Below, one piece after another: positions 1 to 8,979 of a DNA stretch of 64,000 bases; the stretch's first letter is position 1; the number at the start of each line of letters is the position of its first letter. The notes beneath the pieces were generated by a model. The model made no database searches, had not been told where the DNA came from, and worked only from the letters and a program-made list of their open reading frames with translations. The position numbers were made by a program, and so were the translations under genes. The stretch is from an uncultured Selenomonadaceae bacterium (GTDB lineage: Bacteria; Bacillota; Negativicutes; Selenomonadales; Selenomonadaceae), in contig CACYXR010000014.1 of the NCBI GenBank assembly GCA_902778455.1, positions 1 to 64,000 of the forward strand. Direction: 5' to 3'.

Positions 1-90
1 CCTACAGCTATTGTATCACGGGCATCTCATAACCTGCTGATGAATTTTGTGCAGATGCAGATGCACGTTAAACGTTTCTGCAAATCTTAG
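1..90 (+). CDS. Possible 3' end of a gene entering from the left
   Basis: The first 90 bases are open in frame 1 and end with TAG, giving a 29-residue tail that finishes in Val-Lys-Arg-Phe-Cys-Lys-Ser. The next gene starts 21 bases later in the same direction, so an upstream member of the transporter operon is plausible. The stretch is short and its codons are more AT-rich than the neighbours, so it may be chance. No family is recognisable. Confidence 0.25.
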   Translation, partial: PTAIVSRASHNLLMNFVQMQMHVKRFCKS

Positions 91-110
91 TATACGAGGG
101 AGTTATTATC

Positions 111-1193
111 ATGAAAAAAGCAAGAAGTATTATTTTATTGGGAATTCTTTTGGTAAGCACGCTTTTGCTGTCCGGGTGCGGCAGCGGAAACAAGTCCGCC
201 GGCAAAGACGGCGCCGGAGAACCGCTGGAAGTCCAAATCAACACGAACCGCGTCAGCAGCGCGCTGACCGTTTTGGCCGAGAACGGCGGATTCAATAAGG
301 AAGAAAATATCAAAGTCAATCTTCATGTCATGAATGTCGCTTATGCGGATATTCTAAGCGCATTGACCTCCAACAAAGTCCATGTAACGACGGGCGGCGT
401 CGGCTCCACGGCGCCGCTCCGCATGATGGAAAACGGCGCTGATTTCGTCGTAATCGGCGGCCAGATGGGCGAAGGCGCGGATATCGTCACCCTGCCGGAA
501 CGCGCTTCCGAATGGGAGAATATCACCCCCGAGACGGTGAAGGGCAAGAAACTCGGCGTCGTCCGTACCGCCTCCGGCGATATCGCCCTCCGCGGCGCGC
601 TTTCCCGTATGGGAATCGACCTTTCCACGATTGAATTCGTAGAGTTGGGGAATGAACCGGCCATCATCGAGGCCATCAAAAAGGGCGAACTTGACGCCGG
701 CAACGTGCAGGCCAATCTTCGCGATACGGCACATCAGGCAGGGCTTGTCTCCGCGCTCCATGTCGACAAGATCTCACCGAATTTCATCTGCTGCCGTGTC
801 CTGACGCGCCCGGCCACGTTGAAAGCGCGCCGCGCCGATCTCGTGAAATTCCTCCGCGCCCAGCTCAAGGCATATCGTTTCCTGCACACCCATCCGGAAG
901 AAGCGCTGCCCCTTGTCAATAAATCCATCGAAGTCGACGAAAAAGTCCTTCGCAGCCAGCTCCTTGAAGATGAGCATCTGAAGCTCGAACCGGATCCGGC
1001 GGGCCTGCGCGTCGCAGAATTTTACGACAGCATGAAACGCGTCGGCTATATCGAAGGAAAAATCGACATCCAAAAACACCTGGATATATCGCTGTATCGC
1101 GAAGCGCTGGAGTCCCTCCTGAAGGAAGAACCGAACGACCCGACGTGGCTGAAATTCAAGGTGGACTACGAAAAGAACGACGGCGCATGGTAA
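111..1193 (+). CDS. ABC transporter substrate-binding lipoprotein (NMT1/SsuA/TauA-like)
   Basis: This 360-residue protein is the solute receptor of an importer. The N-terminus is a lipoprotein signal with lipobox Leu-Ser-Gly-Cys and the modified Cys at residue 23, so it should be membrane-tethered outside the cytoplasm. The body fits the type 2 periplasmic-binding fold of the nitrate/sulfonate/taurine/thiamine-precursor group, with an early hydrophobic Val-Ser-Ser-Ala-Leu-Thr strand and a Gly-Gly-Val-Gly-Ser-Thr-Ala ligand-loop region near residues 95-101. The ribosome site GAGGGAG lies just before the ATG. The ATPase gene follows after 28 bases. The substrate cannot be read from sequence: sulfonate, nitrate, bicarbonate and pyrimidine importers share this layout. 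Confidence is high for the family and low for the ligand. Confidence 0.9.
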   Translation: MKKARSIILLGILLVSTLLLSGCGSGNKSAGKDGAGEPLEVQINTNRVSSALTVLAENGGFNKEENIKVNLHVMNVAYADILSALTSNKVHVTTGGVGSTAPLRMMENGADFVVIGGQMGEGADIVTLPERASEWENITPETVKGKKLGVVRTASGDIALRGALSRMGIDLSTIEFVELGNEPAIIEAIKKGELDAGNVQANLRDTAHQAGLVSALHVDKISPNFICCRVLTRPATLKARRADLVKFLRAQLKAYRFLHTHPEEALPLVNKSIEVDEKVLRSQLLEDEHLKLEPDPAGLRVAEFYDSMKRVGYIEGKIDIQKHLDISLYREALESLLKEEPNDPTWLKFKVDYEKNDGAW

Positions 1194-1221
1194 CTATTGC
1201 TATGAAAGGGGCGACAGGGAA

Positions 1222-2022
1222 ATGCATAAAATAGAGATTTCCAATGTGTCGCTGACATACAATGATGACGGCACAGTGTACAACGCATTGGACCAAATGA
1301 ATTTTTCGGTGGACCCCGGGGAATTTGTCAGTATCATCGGTTCATCCGGGTGCGGAAAAAGCTCCACGCTCAGCATACTGGCCGGCCTGCGGGAGCCGAC
1401 GGAAGGCCAGTATCTGATCGACGGGCATGTCAGTCACGGGACAGGACGGAACCGAGGGGTTGTCTTCCAGCATTATTCCCTGTTCCCCTGGATGACGGCG
1501 GAACAGAATATCGCGTTCGGCATCCGTCAGGCTTTTCCCGACACGACGCAAAAAGAAGCCTCGGATATTGCCCGCGAATATCTGGAAAAAGTCGGCCTTG
1601 CCGGGTTCGAGGACAAATATCCCTATCAGCTTTCGGGCGGCATGCAGCAGCGGACAGCAATCGCAAGGACATTGGCCATGCAGCCGGAAATCCTGCTGCT
1701 CGACGAGCCCTTCGGCGCCATCGACGCGCGAAACCGGATTCTTTTGCAGGACTTGCTTTTGGACGTCCTGGGAAAAGAGAAACAGCAGAAAACGATTGTA
1801 TTCGTCACGCATGATGTGGACGAGGCAATCCTGCTGTCGGACCGAATCCTGTTTATGGACAAAAAACATATCCTCGAGGAATATGTCGTTCCGTTTTCCC
1901 GTCCGAGGAATCGGGAGCAGATTTTCCAGTCGCGGGAATACATCCAAATGCGGCAGGCCCTTTTGGGATGCTTCTTCCGTGGTCTGCAGGATAAAATCGG
2001 AGGAGAGGAGGTCGTCCTATGA
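1222..2022 (+). CDS. ABC transporter ATP-binding protein (SsuB/TauB-like)
   Basis: A 266-residue cytoplasmic ATPase that powers the importer encoded by the flanking genes. It carries Walker A Gly-Ser-Ser-Gly-Cys-Gly-Lys-Ser at residues 40-47, the signature Leu-Ser-Gly-Gly-Met-Gln-Gln-Arg near residue 136, Walker B Ile-Leu-Leu-Leu-Asp-Glu-Pro near residue 158, and the switch His in Val-Thr-His-Asp-Val. The signature variant GGMQQR is typical of the nitrate/sulfonate/taurine subfamily. Length is normal for a single nucleotide-binding domain with a short C-terminal tail. The last four bases overlap the permease start (ATGA), indicating translational coupling. Confidence 0.93.
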   Translation: MHKIEISNVSLTYNDDGTVYNALDQMNFSVDPGEFVSIIGSSGCGKSSTLSILAGLREPTEGQYLIDGHVSHGTGRNRGVVFQHYSLFPWMTAEQNIAFGIRQAFPDTTQKEASDIAREYLEKVGLAGFEDKYPYQLSGGMQQRTAIARTLAMQPEILLLDEPFGAIDARNRILLQDLLLDVLGKEKQQKTIVFVTHDVDEAILLSDRILFMDKKHILEEYVVPFSRPRNREQIFQSREYIQMRQALLGCFFRGLQDKIGGEEVVL

Positions 2023-2987
2023 CGACGGCAGTTTTACAGGACGTACCAGACGTACAGGAGGTACAGTCAAAGAAAGGAACCGTTTTTTCTTGGCCGGCGG
2101 TCCGGTCGATTCAATGGTTCATTCCCCATGTGCTGTTTGTTGTGCTGCTCTGGCTGATTTTCACGCCTGGAGCCGACGATTCGACACCTAAGGGAGCCTT
2201 CCTGGCCGTGCTGGCCATCAGCGAAGCTGCCCTGCTCTTTCGCAGGAATTCCCGCTCCCTGAGCGATATCATGGCAATCCTGTATCTGCTTTTTATCGTT
2301 TGGGAAATCGGCACAACAAAGGTCGAGGATGTGAATCTGATTTTGTACCCTTCTCCCGCCAAGGTCTTTGCGATATTCGCCTCGGACTGGCAAAAGATTC
2401 TCGACGGGATTCGTTCTTCGATGTATCTTTTGGGCGTGGGCTTTTCATCGGCTTTAATTCTCGGCGTCCTGCTGGGAATCGTTACGGGCAGCGTGGCACG
2501 TCTCAGGGACTCGCTGCTGCCGCTGGCGAAAGTCATCAGCCCGATCCCGCCGATCATTTATACCCCGTATGCGGTAGCCGTACTACCCACCTTCGAGATT
2601 GCCTCGATCTTCGTCATCTTCAGCAGTATCTTTTGGCAGATTTATATTCAAGTAGCACTGAGCGTTTCAAATATCGACCAAAAGCTTCTGGATTCGGCGA
2701 AAACCATGAATCTGTCCGCCACGGCGATGTTTATCCATGTGCTGTGGCCCTACTGCCTGCCGAATATCATGAAGACGCTGCCTCTTTCCGTGGCGAACGC
2801 ATTCATGGTCCTGACCGCCGCCGAAATGATCGGCGCCACGTCGGGCCTCGGATATTTTGTGCGGTATTATGCGGATTTTGCAGACTATACACGCGTCATC
2901 GCCGGAATCTTCCTGATTGGCATTGTCGTCTCGGCTTTAAACTACGGAATTGCCGAACTCGAGCGAAAAGTCGTCCGTTGGCATTGA
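2019..2987 (+). CDS. ABC transporter permease (SsuC/TauC-like)
   Basis: A 322-residue inner-membrane channel subunit. After a roughly 30-residue polar leader there are several hydrophobic helices, with the binding-protein-dependent transport domain from about residue 130. The EAA-like coupling loop reads Asp-Ser-Ala-Lys-Thr-Met-Asn-Leu-Ser near residues 225-235. Two extra N-terminal helices (residues 31-95) make it longer than the usual 250-280 residues of SsuC. It starts inside the ATPase stop and is the last gene before a strong terminator, so the three genes form one unit. Confidence 0.9.
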   Translation: MTTAVLQDVPDVQEVQSKKGTVFSWPAVRSIQWFIPHVLFVVLLWLIFTPGADDSTPKGAFLAVLAISEAALLFRRNSRSLSDIMAILYLLFIVWEIGTTKVEDVNLILYPSPAKVFAIFASDWQKILDGIRSSMYLLGVGFSSALILGVLLGIVTGSVARLRDSLLPLAKVISPIPPIIYTPYAVAVLPTFEIASIFVIFSSIFWQIYIQVALSVSNIDQKLLDSAKTMNLSATAMFIHVLWPYCLPNIMKTLPLSVANAFMVLTAAEMIGATSGLGYFVRYYADFADYTRVIAGIFLIGIVVSALNYGIAELERKVVRWH

Positions 2988-2998
2988 GGAGCGACGTA

Positions 2999-3056
2999 GA
3001 AAGACTGATACACTTTAGCAAAATCAAAAGCTGAAGCGTATCAGTCTTTCTTTTTC
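2999..3056 (+). terminator. Intrinsic terminator of the ABC operon
   Basis: A 13-bp perfect stem (arms 2999-3011 and 3038-3050) is followed at once by a T-rich run. It starts 12 bases after the permease stop. Confidence 0.85.
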
Positions 3057-3073
3057 CCTGCCGTCTTGGATTA

Positions 3074-3082
3074 TGATATAAT
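3074..3082 (+). promoter_or_regulatory. Extended -10 promoter for the CBS-domain gene
   Basis: TG-A-TATAAT is a perfect extended -10 element. There is no good -35 box at 17 bases, as expected for extended -10 promoters. It lies about 34 bases before the ATG at 3116 and just after the preceding terminator. Confidence 0.6.
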
Positions 3083-3115
3083 AGGATTGCAGAAACGGAT
3101 TGGGAGGATGCGCGC

Positions 3116-3625
3116 ATGCTGGCAAAAGACTTGATGGAACCCAATGTCATCTCCATTCGGAAGGAAACTCCGGTGCAGGAAATCGCCAATTTAATGCTGA
3201 AGCACAACATTTCCGGGTTCCCGGTGGTGGACAGACTCGGCAATGTGCTTGGGGTTGTCAGCGAACTGGATTTGATGCACAAGGAAATAAAAGAGGACGA
3301 GCCGGGGCTGTGGGAAGTCCTGCTCGGCGGCATTCTCGATGCACAACAAGTGAAAGAACGCATGGACGCGGCGAAAAAATACATGGGTAGGACGGCGGGA
3401 GACATCATGACCTCGCCCGCGCTTACGGTGGACGAAATGGACAATGTAACCGAAGTCGGAAAGCTCATGTTCAGGAAGCGCATCAAGCGGGTATTTGTCA
3501 CCCGGAGGGGCTCGCTGTCCGGGGTCATCAGCCGTTCAGCCTTTATCCAACTGCTGTTCGGCGAAGAAAAGAAGAAGCCTGCCGGAAAAACTTCCACAAA
3601 GATACCCAAAATACAATTTTCGTGA
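3116..3625 (+). CDS. Tandem CBS-domain protein
   Basis: A 169-residue cytoplasmic protein made almost wholly of two CBS motifs (about residues 1-55 and 95-150). Each has the strand-helix pattern and a Gly-Val-(Val/Ile)-Ser ending: Leu-Gly-Val-Val-Ser-Glu-Leu-Asp near 45 and Ser-Gly-Val-Ile-Ser-Arg near 140. Stand-alone CBS pairs usually bind adenine nucleotides and modulate partners. The helix between the motifs (Lys-Glu-Arg-Met-Asp-Ala-Ala) is longer than usual, as in other Firmicute CBS proteins. The ribosome site GGGAGG precedes the ATG. It has its own promoter, and the small membrane protein follows. Confidence 0.88.
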   Translation: MLAKDLMEPNVISIRKETPVQEIANLMLKHNISGFPVVDRLGNVLGVVSELDLMHKEIKEDEPGLWEVLLGGILDAQQVKERMDAAKKYMGRTAGDIMTSPALTVDEMDNVTEVGKLMFRKRIKRVFVTRRGSLSGVISRSAFIQLLFGEEKKKPAGKTSTKIPKIQFS

Positions 3626-3669
3626 TACAATCAAGGCGGGTGGACAAGTCTCGAAAGGCGGTGGAAACC

Positions 3670-3864
3670 ATGTTGGAGGCTCTCCTGTTTCTCGTTGGCG
3701 CTCTTTTCGTTCTCCTTTTTGTTTGGTACCTCTTTTTGGTGGTTGTCGAAAACGTCGGACCTTTTATATTGTCCATGCTCCTTCTTTTCAAATGGCTTTT
3801 TTCCGCTGTCATTGCGTTGATTTGTTACCCGTTCCGTTCCAGGAAGAACTCCAGCCCCGCATAA
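3670..3864 (+). CDS. Small hydrophobic membrane protein
   Basis: This 64-residue peptide consists almost entirely of hydrophobic residues, with two predicted membrane helices (about 2-27 and 29-50) and a basic tail Arg-Ser-Arg-Lys. I chose the ATG at 3670 because AAAGGCGG sits seven bases upstream; the longer open frame from 3622 has no such site. It follows the CBS gene by 44 bases and ends inside the stem of its own terminator. No family is recognised. The basic C-terminus suggests a positive-inside orientation. Confidence 0.55.
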   Translation: MLEALLFLVGALFVLLFVWYLFLVVVENVGPFILSMLLLFKWLFSAVIALICYPFRSRKNSSPA

Positions 3865-3878
3865 GCGGGGCTTTTCTT
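3855..3878 (+). terminator. Intrinsic terminator after the small membrane protein gene
   Basis: CCCCGC-ATAA-GCGGGG followed by CTTTTCTT. The TAA stop of the small membrane protein lies in the loop. Confidence 0.8.
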
Positions 3879-3997
3879 ATCAATATCAATGCAGCCTTGT
3901 TCCTTCCGCAGCCAAGCCGCTGCCGAACATGACGGTTACGCCTTTCGTTGAGATATTGTAAATCGTTCCTTTCTTTTTTCTTTTCTTCTGCATAAAA

Positions 3998-4045
3998 GCA
4001 CGAGCCGGAAAATCCTGCTGGGATTTTCCGGCTCGTGCGCTTTTT
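3998..4045. terminator. Bidirectional terminator between convergent units
   Basis: An 18-bp perfect stem (3998-4015 with 4021-4038) and a 5-base loop. T-runs flank it on both strands: CTTTTTT on plus, and CTTTTATG read on minus. It ends the minus-strand unit that finishes at 4080. Confidence 0.85.
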
Positions 4046-4079
4046 TATAAATCCCATCAAGGCAGATGGGACTTGTTCA

Positions 4080-4529
4080 TCATTTTCTCAAGAGTCCCGA
4101 GCGCCTCATCATATTTGTGAAGTGCTCTCCCTTGTCGTCGAGATCGTCAGCCTCCCTTTCGTACTGTGCCCGTTGCGCGGGCGTCAGCCTGGCCGAGAGT
4201 TCCCTGTCGTCCTTGATGATGGAAGCGCACAGGGCGCGTCCCCAAACGATCCCGGCCTGCCGCAGCTCGGGATCCGTCTCCATGGCCTGAACGACGGCTT
4301 TCCCCTTGCCGTCTTTGTCTGCGCCGGCCATCATTGTCGTAAGGTCTTCCATACGGGAAATAATATACTGGTCCTGTTCCGCCTGTGTCATCTGCGTATA
4401 GCGGATCATATCCGGCGCGATCTTTTCCGTGTAAAGCTTATACCCCTTGAAAAGACCGTATCCGGCAATGCCGACGCCAATCGCCGCAAGCACCAGCACG
4501 CCAATCAAGATTTTCTTCCAAAGTTTCAT
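4080..4529 (-). CDS. Membrane-anchored hypothetical protein
   Basis: A 149-residue protein with a basic N-terminus (Met-Lys-Leu-Trp-Lys-Lys), one membrane helix at about residues 6-27 and a hydrophilic, mostly helical remainder. No lipobox or clear cleavage site is seen, so it is probably a signal-anchored protein with its C-terminal domain outside the cytoplasm. The tail is rich in Arg, Glu, Asp and Met. No family is recognised. It is the last gene of a minus-strand run and ends at a bidirectional terminator. Confidence 0.7.
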   Translation of the reverse strand: MKLWKKILIGVLVLAAIGVGIAGYGLFKGYKLYTEKIAPDMIRYTQMTQAEQDQYIISRMEDLTTMMAGADKDGKGKAVVQAMETDPELRQAGIVWGRALCASIIKDDRELSARLTPAQRAQYEREADDLDDKGEHFTNMMRRSGLLRK

Positions 4530-4556
4530 TGAAATCGCCTCTCCTTCCGGCGGCTG

Positions 4557-4808
4557 CTATTCCCTGCCTTTTTCAATCAATGCCTGTTTTTTCGCATGCG
4601 ACATTTTTTTCAGTGCGCATTCCCTCCGAAGCGCCTCGCTTTTGTCCTCGAACTCTTCATAGTACCGCAGCGTTACGGGACGGCGGGAGCGCGTGTATTT
4701 CGCTCCCTGCCCCGCGTTGTGCGCGGCAATGCGTTTTTCGAGGTCGTTGGTCCAGCCGGAATAAAGCGTGCCGTCCGCGCACTCTACGATATAGGCGTAG
4801 GCGGTCAC
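4557..4808 (-). CDS. GIY-YIG nuclease-fold protein (UPF0213 type)
   Basis: An 83-residue single GIY-YIG domain. The hallmark strands read Ala-Tyr-Ile-Val and Thr-Leu-Tyr-Ser-Gly-Trp-Thr. The conserved Arg follows in Leu-Glu-Lys-Arg-Ile-Ala-Ala-His-Asn, then Gly-Ala-Lys-Tyr-Thr-Arg and the catalytic-type Glu in Phe-Glu-Asp-Lys-Ser-Glu-Ala. Stand-alone members of this family are common in bacteria and their targets are largely unknown. It overlaps the upstream cyclophilin gene by four bases (ATGA), which fixes the start. Confidence 0.88.
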   Translation of the reverse strand: MTAYAYIVECADGTLYSGWTNDLEKRIAAHNAGQGAKYTRSRRPVTLRYYEEFEDKSEALRRECALKKMSHAKKQALIEKGRE

Positions 4809-5404
4809 TTGCTTTCCTTCGCCTCGTCCGCCGTGAGGATCGTGATCTTCTGGATTTTCACATCCTCATAGGGCCTGTCGCGGAACGGGTCCGTTTCCAC
4901 CTTGCCGATGGCCTTGACGACGTCCATGCCTTTGATTACCTTGCCGAATACCGCGTGATGGCCGTCCAGCCACTCGGTCTTCGCCAGCGTGATGAAGAAC
5001 TGCGAGCCGCCGGTGTTCGGGCCTGCATTCGCCATCGAGAGGATGCCCTCTCCGCTGTGCCGAAGATCCGGATGGAACTCGTCGGGAATCGTATAGCCGG
5101 GACCGCCGGTGCCGTCGCCTTTCGGGCAGCCGCCCTGGATCATGAAGCCATCGATGACGCGATGGAAGATCAGGCCGTTGTAAAAGCCTTTCTCGACCAG
5201 CATGATGAAATTACCCGTGGTCTTCGGCGCTTTGTCCTCAAAAAGCTCAATGTCGAACGTCCCCTTGCTCGTCTCAAATCTCGCGATACGATTTCCCATC
5301 TTCTTATCTCCTCCGTTGCTGTTTTGTCCGCCCGCCGCGCATGCCGTGCTTAAAATCAGAAGCAGCAGCGACGCCGCGAGGCACAATACTTTTTTCATTT
5401 TCAT
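4805..5404 (-). CDS. Peptidyl-prolyl cis-trans isomerase, cyclophilin type, lipoprotein
   Basis: A 199-residue cyclophilin that speeds proline isomerisation during folding outside the cytoplasm. The N-terminal signal ends in a lipobox (Leu-Ser-Thr-Ala-Cys, Cys at about residue 22), so it is a lipoprotein. The catalytic segment [13 protein letters not shown] spans about residues 79-91. The later Gly-Ser-Gln-Phe-Phe-Ile-Thr and His-Ala-Val-Phe-Gly-Lys-Val motifs are intact. It is linked by four-base overlaps to the genes on both sides. Confidence 0.95.
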   Translation of the reverse strand: MKMKKVLCLAASLLLLILSTACAAGGQNSNGGDKKMGNRIARFETSKGTFDIELFEDKAPKTTGNFIMLVEKGFYNGLIFHRVIDGFMIQGGCPKGDGTGGPGYTIPDEFHPDLRHSGEGILSMANAGPNTGGSQFFITLAKTEWLDGHHAVFGKVIKGMDVVKAIGKVETDPFRDRPYEDVKIQKITILTADEAKESK

Positions 5405-6141
5405 TCGGAAAACCCACTCCCTTTTTGATATATTCGCCGTTCGCCCGGCTCCGTGGGCGCCCAGACCGGAATCTCACGCCCCGGCGAGAAAAACTCGGCG
5501 CTGGGCACGAATCTCGGATAGCCGACGCTGTGCATCGTGACCAACGCCCGCGTGTCCGTGCGGCGGCAAAATTCCTTCGCGCCCCAGTCCCGCGCCTCTT
5601 CCAGCCGCCCGTCCGCCGGGAAGAACGCCAGATCGAACATCCTGCCGTCCAGCCGCTTCATTTGTTTCATGAAGCCGTTTTCCGCAAATTTGATGTTTTC
5701 CCGCGTATCCCCGGACCAATGCCACCAGTTGAAATCCCCCGCGTGGAAAATCCGCCAGCCGTCGACTTCCACCAGAAAAGACGTACCCTCGTCGGTGGAA
5801 TCGAAGCTCTCGACACGAAGCCCTTCGCCCTGCCAGCCGTCGTATTTCCCGAGCCATACGGTCTTTTCCGCCGGAAACCGTCTCGCCTCGGAAAGCGCGC
5901 GGATATCCTCGCTCAAAAAGAACTTCGCCGCTTTCTCATAGCGGGCAATGGCCGGGCTGAAATGGTCGAAATGCGCGTGGGACACAAAAAAATAAACCTG
6001 CGCCGCCGACGCCAATACACGCTCGACGTCGCCGCGCACGTCCCGGTAAGCGTCGAAAACGAGCGCCCATCGGCCCGCCCCGTCTTCGACGACAAAACCG
6101 CTGTTCAAAAGGTACGCGATGCGCACCGAATCACTCGTCAA
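5401..6141 (-). CDS. Metallo-beta-lactamase-fold hydrolase
   Basis: A 246-residue metal-dependent hydrolase of the UlaG/YtnP-like MBL superfamily. The metal motif reads Ser-His-Ala-His-Phe-Asp-His-Phe, followed by His-Ala-Gly-Asp-Phe-Asn and a late Met-His-Ser ligand region. I chose the TTG at 6141: AAGGAGG lies seven bases before it, and its frame opens inside the YitT gene, so the two overlap by 11 bases. The longer frame to 6174 has no ribosome site. The substrate is unknown. The stop overlaps the cyclophilin start by four bases. Confidence 0.85.
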   Translation of the reverse strand: MTSDSVRIAYLLNSGFVVEDGAGRWALVFDAYRDVRGDVERVLASAAQVYFFVSHAHFDHFSPAIARYEKAAKFFLSEDIRALSEARRFPAEKTVWLGKYDGWQGEGLRVESFDSTDEGTSFLVEVDGWRIFHAGDFNWWHWSGDTRENIKFAENGFMKQMKRLDGRMFDLAFFPADGRLEEARDWGAKEFCRRTDTRALVTMHSVGYPRFVPSAEFFSPGREIPVWAPTEPGERRIYQKGSGFSE

Positions 6142-7054
6142 CCTGTCCCCTCCTTGCTTTTTCTTTCCTGTCACGCTCGCGGAGCATTTTCTCGAGCTTC
6201 ACGCCGGGCAGCGTGAAGCCGCGCCCCATGACCTCGTTGGCGTCCATCACGATCATGAATGCCTGCGGATCGTAGTGGTCCGCCACGCGCTTGACCCGCG
6301 CCACCTGCGTCAGCGTCACGACGACGAAAATCACGCGTTTTTCCTGATGAGTGAACGCGCCCTCGCCGTCGAGGAACGTCACGCCGCGCCCGACGCCTCG
6401 GATGATCGCCTCAGCGATCTTCTCCGTCTTGTCCGAGATCAGGATGACAACCTTGCGATGATTGAAGCCGGCGATGACCCTGTCCGTCAGCGTCGCGCTC
6501 ATGAACATCGAGATCAGCGTATACATGGCCGGCATCACGCCGAACATGAACGCCGATATCGTCATGATCAGGCAGTTGAAGCCAAAAATCACGCCGCCCA
6601 TGTTCAGCGAATAATATTTTTTCACAATCGCGGCCACGATGTCAAGCCCTCCGGAGCTGCCGTCGTTCCGAAAAATGATCCCATAGCCGATGCCGTTGAA
6701 GACGCCGCCGAAGATCGCCGCCAGCATCGGGTCGGGCACCGGGGCGTAAGCGTTCAGGAAATGCGTGGCGTCGAGGCAGACGGAAAACATCACGGTGCCG
6801 AACAGCACGCCGACAAAATACTCGCGCCCCAGCACCCGGAGCGCGGCAATCAAAAGCGGCACGTTGTAAACGAGCACCTGCGCGCCCACTGGCAGCCCGG
6901 TCAGGAAATAGACGATCATACCGATGCCCGTGAGGCCGCCGGAAAGCAAATGATTCGGCAGCAGGAACAGGTTGATGGAACTGGAGCTGATCAGGCAGCC
7001 CAGCGTAATGGCCGCCGCCTCTGCGAGACGTCGCGAGGTACTTACCTTTTCCAC
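6131..7054 (-). CDS. YitT family membrane protein (DUF2179 C-terminal domain)
   Basis: A 307-residue protein with five to six membrane helices over about residues 10-190, including the typical Phe-Asn-Gly-Ile-Gly-Tyr-Gly-Ile-Ile and Gly-Ser-Ser-Gly-Gly-Leu-Asp-Ile segments. A cytoplasmic DUF2179 ferredoxin-like domain follows from about 220-290, with Gly-Arg-Gly-Val-Thr. The function of YitT proteins is not established. It overlaps the upstream gene by 13 bases and the downstream MBL gene by 11, so it belongs to the same packed minus-strand unit. Confidence 0.92.
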   Translation of the reverse strand: MEKVSTSRRLAEAAAITLGCLISSSSINLFLLPNHLLSGGLTGIGMIVYFLTGLPVGAQVLVYNVPLLIAALRVLGREYFVGVLFGTVMFSVCLDATHFLNAYAPVPDPMLAAIFGGVFNGIGYGIIFRNDGSSGGLDIVAAIVKKYYSLNMGGVIFGFNCLIMTISAFMFGVMPAMYTLISMFMSATLTDRVIAGFNHRKVVILISDKTEKIAEAIIRGVGRGVTFLDGEGAFTHQEKRVIFVVVTLTQVARVKRVADHYDPQAFMIVMDANEVMGRGFTLPGVKLEKMLRERDRKEKARRGQVDE

Positions 7055-7686
7055 GGCGGCGTCGCCCCCTGCTCCGTCTCGTCCCGATTCTTCAGCGCAC
7101 TCATATCAATATCCTTACCTTCCAAAATATGTGCGTTGAAGTCGGCGTTTTGCCAATCTTCTTCCTCGCCGCCTCCAAGATCGGCCTCCTCCTCGGTCAA
7201 CGGAAGGCTTGTCAGCCGCCACGAGACGAGAATCCATGTTCCCGGCTCAACCTCCAGCATCAGCTTTTGTCCGGGTTTTTCGGGATTCCTGTAGACGTTC
7301 CATGTAAGGCCGCCAATCTGTTCCCTATCGTTCTTGCCGTATACCGCAGCGATCCTGTGGGGCGTCGCCCCATAGCGGACATCGTCCCGCGCCGCGTAGT
7401 CATGATCCTCGATAACGATATCGACGACCTTGCCCGTCGAGACGGAAACGCCCACGGAAAATTTCTTCTTGAAGGTGTAATATTTGACGCGGATGCCGAA
7501 CACGCTCTTTTCCGTATCGAAAAGCGGCGTACCGAAAGCCTTGGCAATCGCGGCTTCATCCGCCGCCTCGCCCAGCGCCACGCCGCGCACGGCAAAATCC
7601 TCCGGCAAAACGCGCCCTTCCGCGCCCGCCGTCAACGGCAGGCCGAGGAATAAGACAAGCAAAAACACTTCCCATAATCGCCGCAC
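7042..7686 (-). CDS. Secreted hypothetical protein
   Basis: A 214-residue protein with a signal peptide (hydrophobic residues 6-21, likely cleavage after Ala-Glu or Ala-Gly-Ala). The mature part is compact, rich in beta strand, and ends in an acidic Glu-Glu-Glu-Asp stretch and a basic tail. The GTG at 7686 is preferred because GGGAGG lies seven bases upstream. No family is recognised. The repeated pattern of Gly-Asp/Lys-Val-Val-Asp-Ile strands resembles small exported stress or envelope proteins, but no function can be assigned. Confidence 0.65.
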   Translation of the reverse strand: MRRLWEVFLLVLFLGLPLTAGAEGRVLPEDFAVRGVALGEAADEAAIAKAFGTPLFDTEKSVFGIRVKYYTFKKKFSVGVSVSTGKVVDIVIEDHDYAARDDVRYGATPHRIAAVYGKNDREQIGGLTWNVYRNPEKPGQKLMLEVEPGTWILVSWRLTSLPLTEEEADLGGGEEEDWQNADFNAHILEGKDIDMSALKNRDETEQGATPPWKR

Positions 7687-7722
7687 GCTTCCGCCTCCCA
7701 AACCGCGCAAATATATCGCCCG

Positions 7723-8979
7723 TCAAAACTCGACGAAATTCCCGTCACGGAATACGGGAATCTCCCGGCCGTCCTTCGTCCTGCCCGTAATCGCGAGATC
7801 TCGGGAGCCGACCATGAAGTCTTCATGAAGCAGCGAATCATTGACGCCGTGCGAAAGCAGCGTCGCCGAATCCATGTCCGCGCCGCCGTCGAGACAAGTC
7901 GGGTACGCTTTCCCCAAAGCCAAATGGCACGAGGCGTTTTCGTCGAACAGCGTGTTATAGAACAGCACACCGCTGTTTGAAATCGGAGAATCATAGGGTA
8001 CCAGCGCCACCTCTCCGAGCCGCGGCGCCCCCTCGTCCGTTTCCAGCAACGTTTCGAGGTGCGCGCGGCCTTCCTTCGCCTCAAAGGAAACGACCTTGCC
8101 CGCCTCGAAGCACAGCTTTATTCCCGTGATCAGGTTTCCCTGGAAGACCAGCGGCTTCGTCGCGACCACCGTGCCGTCCACGCCGTCCCTGTGCGGCAGC
8201 GTGTAAATTTCCTCCGTCGGCAGGTTAGCGACAAAGATTCGACCGGCCTGCGTTTCCTCCGCGCCCCCCGCCCAGATATGCCCTTCGGGCAGCCGGATCG
8301 TCAGGTCGGTGCCGAGACCGTTCGTATAATGAAGGGACTCGAATGACCATCCGTTCATGAAATCCGACGCGCGGCGCAGAAAATCCGTATGCGCCGTCCA
8401 GCGTGCCTCGGCCTTCCCGTCGCCCGTAACCCGCACCGTCGAGAAAATGGCCGCCCAGAGCGCTTCGACAGCCTCCGCGGCGCTTTTATCCGCAAAAACC
8501 TTCCGCGCCCACGCCTCCGTCGGCACGGATACGACGCACCACGCGTTCTTGTTGCTCATAATGCGCGCGCGGTAATCAAGCAACGCCTCCCCCGCCGCCT
8601 GCTGGGCCGTCGCCAGACGCCCCGGCGCAACGCCGAGAAACGCCTCCGGATCTTCGGCGTGAATCGAGATCACCGCCGCGTCGTCCTCCGCGTTGTCCAT
8701 ATAGAGCCGCCGGCGCCAGTCGGGATAGCGTGAAAGCGCGTCCTCGGACGCCATCTCGAAACGGATGCGCGAGAGCCGCTCATCGTTCCAGACGACGGTC
8801 ACGTCCTTCGCGCCCGCTTGATACCCTTCCCGCGTCAGTCGACGCGCGAAATCCGCGCACTCGATCGGCGCATTGATCACGAGAGGCTGGCCCTCCCGCA
8901 GATTCACGCCCGTCCGTATGACGAGCCGCGCATATTCCGAAAGCCGCGCTTCCCTGCAATCCTTTTCCTGTGCCGTCAT
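7723..8979 (-). CDS. Aminopeptidase, M29 family (AmpS/PepS-like)
   Basis: A 418-residue cytoplasmic metallo-aminopeptidase that removes N-terminal residues from peptides. Family landmarks are Glu in Pro-Thr-Glu-Glu-Ile-Tyr-Thr-Leu-Pro-His-Arg-Asp, then Gly-Thr-Val, and the C-terminal metal region Asp-Ser-Ala-Thr-Leu-Leu-Ser-His-Gly-Val-Asn-Asp-Ser-Leu-Leu-His-Glu-Asp-Phe-Met with Gly-Ser. The start is fixed by an ATGA overlap with the M48 protease stop at 8976. A longer open frame upstream runs through that gene and is not credible. Confidence 0.93.
   Translation of the reverse strand: MTAQEKDCREARLSEYARLVIRTGVNLREGQPLVINAPIECADFARRLTREGYQAGAKDVTVVWNDERLSRIRFEMASEDALSRYPDWRRRLYMDNAEDDAAVISIHAEDPEAFLGVAPGRLATAQQAAGEALLDYRARIMSNKNAWCVVSVPTEAWARKVFADKSAAEAVEALWAAIFSTVRVTGDGKAEARWTAHTDFLRRASDFMNGWSFESLHYTNGLGTDLTIRLPEGHIWAGGAEETQAGRIFVANLPTEEIYTLPHRDGVDGTVVATKPLVFQGNLITGIKLCFEAGKVVSFEAKEGRAHLETLLETDEGAPRLGEVALVPYDSPISNSGVLFYNTLFDENASCHLALGKAYPTCLDGGADMDSATLLSHGVNDSLLHEDFMVGSRDLAITGRTKDGREIPVFRDGNFVEF

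Noticed and set aside
6119-7294. A 391-codon open frame on the plus strand opposite the YitT and secreted-protein genes
   Set aside because: It is very rich in His, Arg, Asp and Gln, the usual shadow of a GC-rich gene on the other strand. It has no ribosome site, and the minus-strand YitT motifs are clear.
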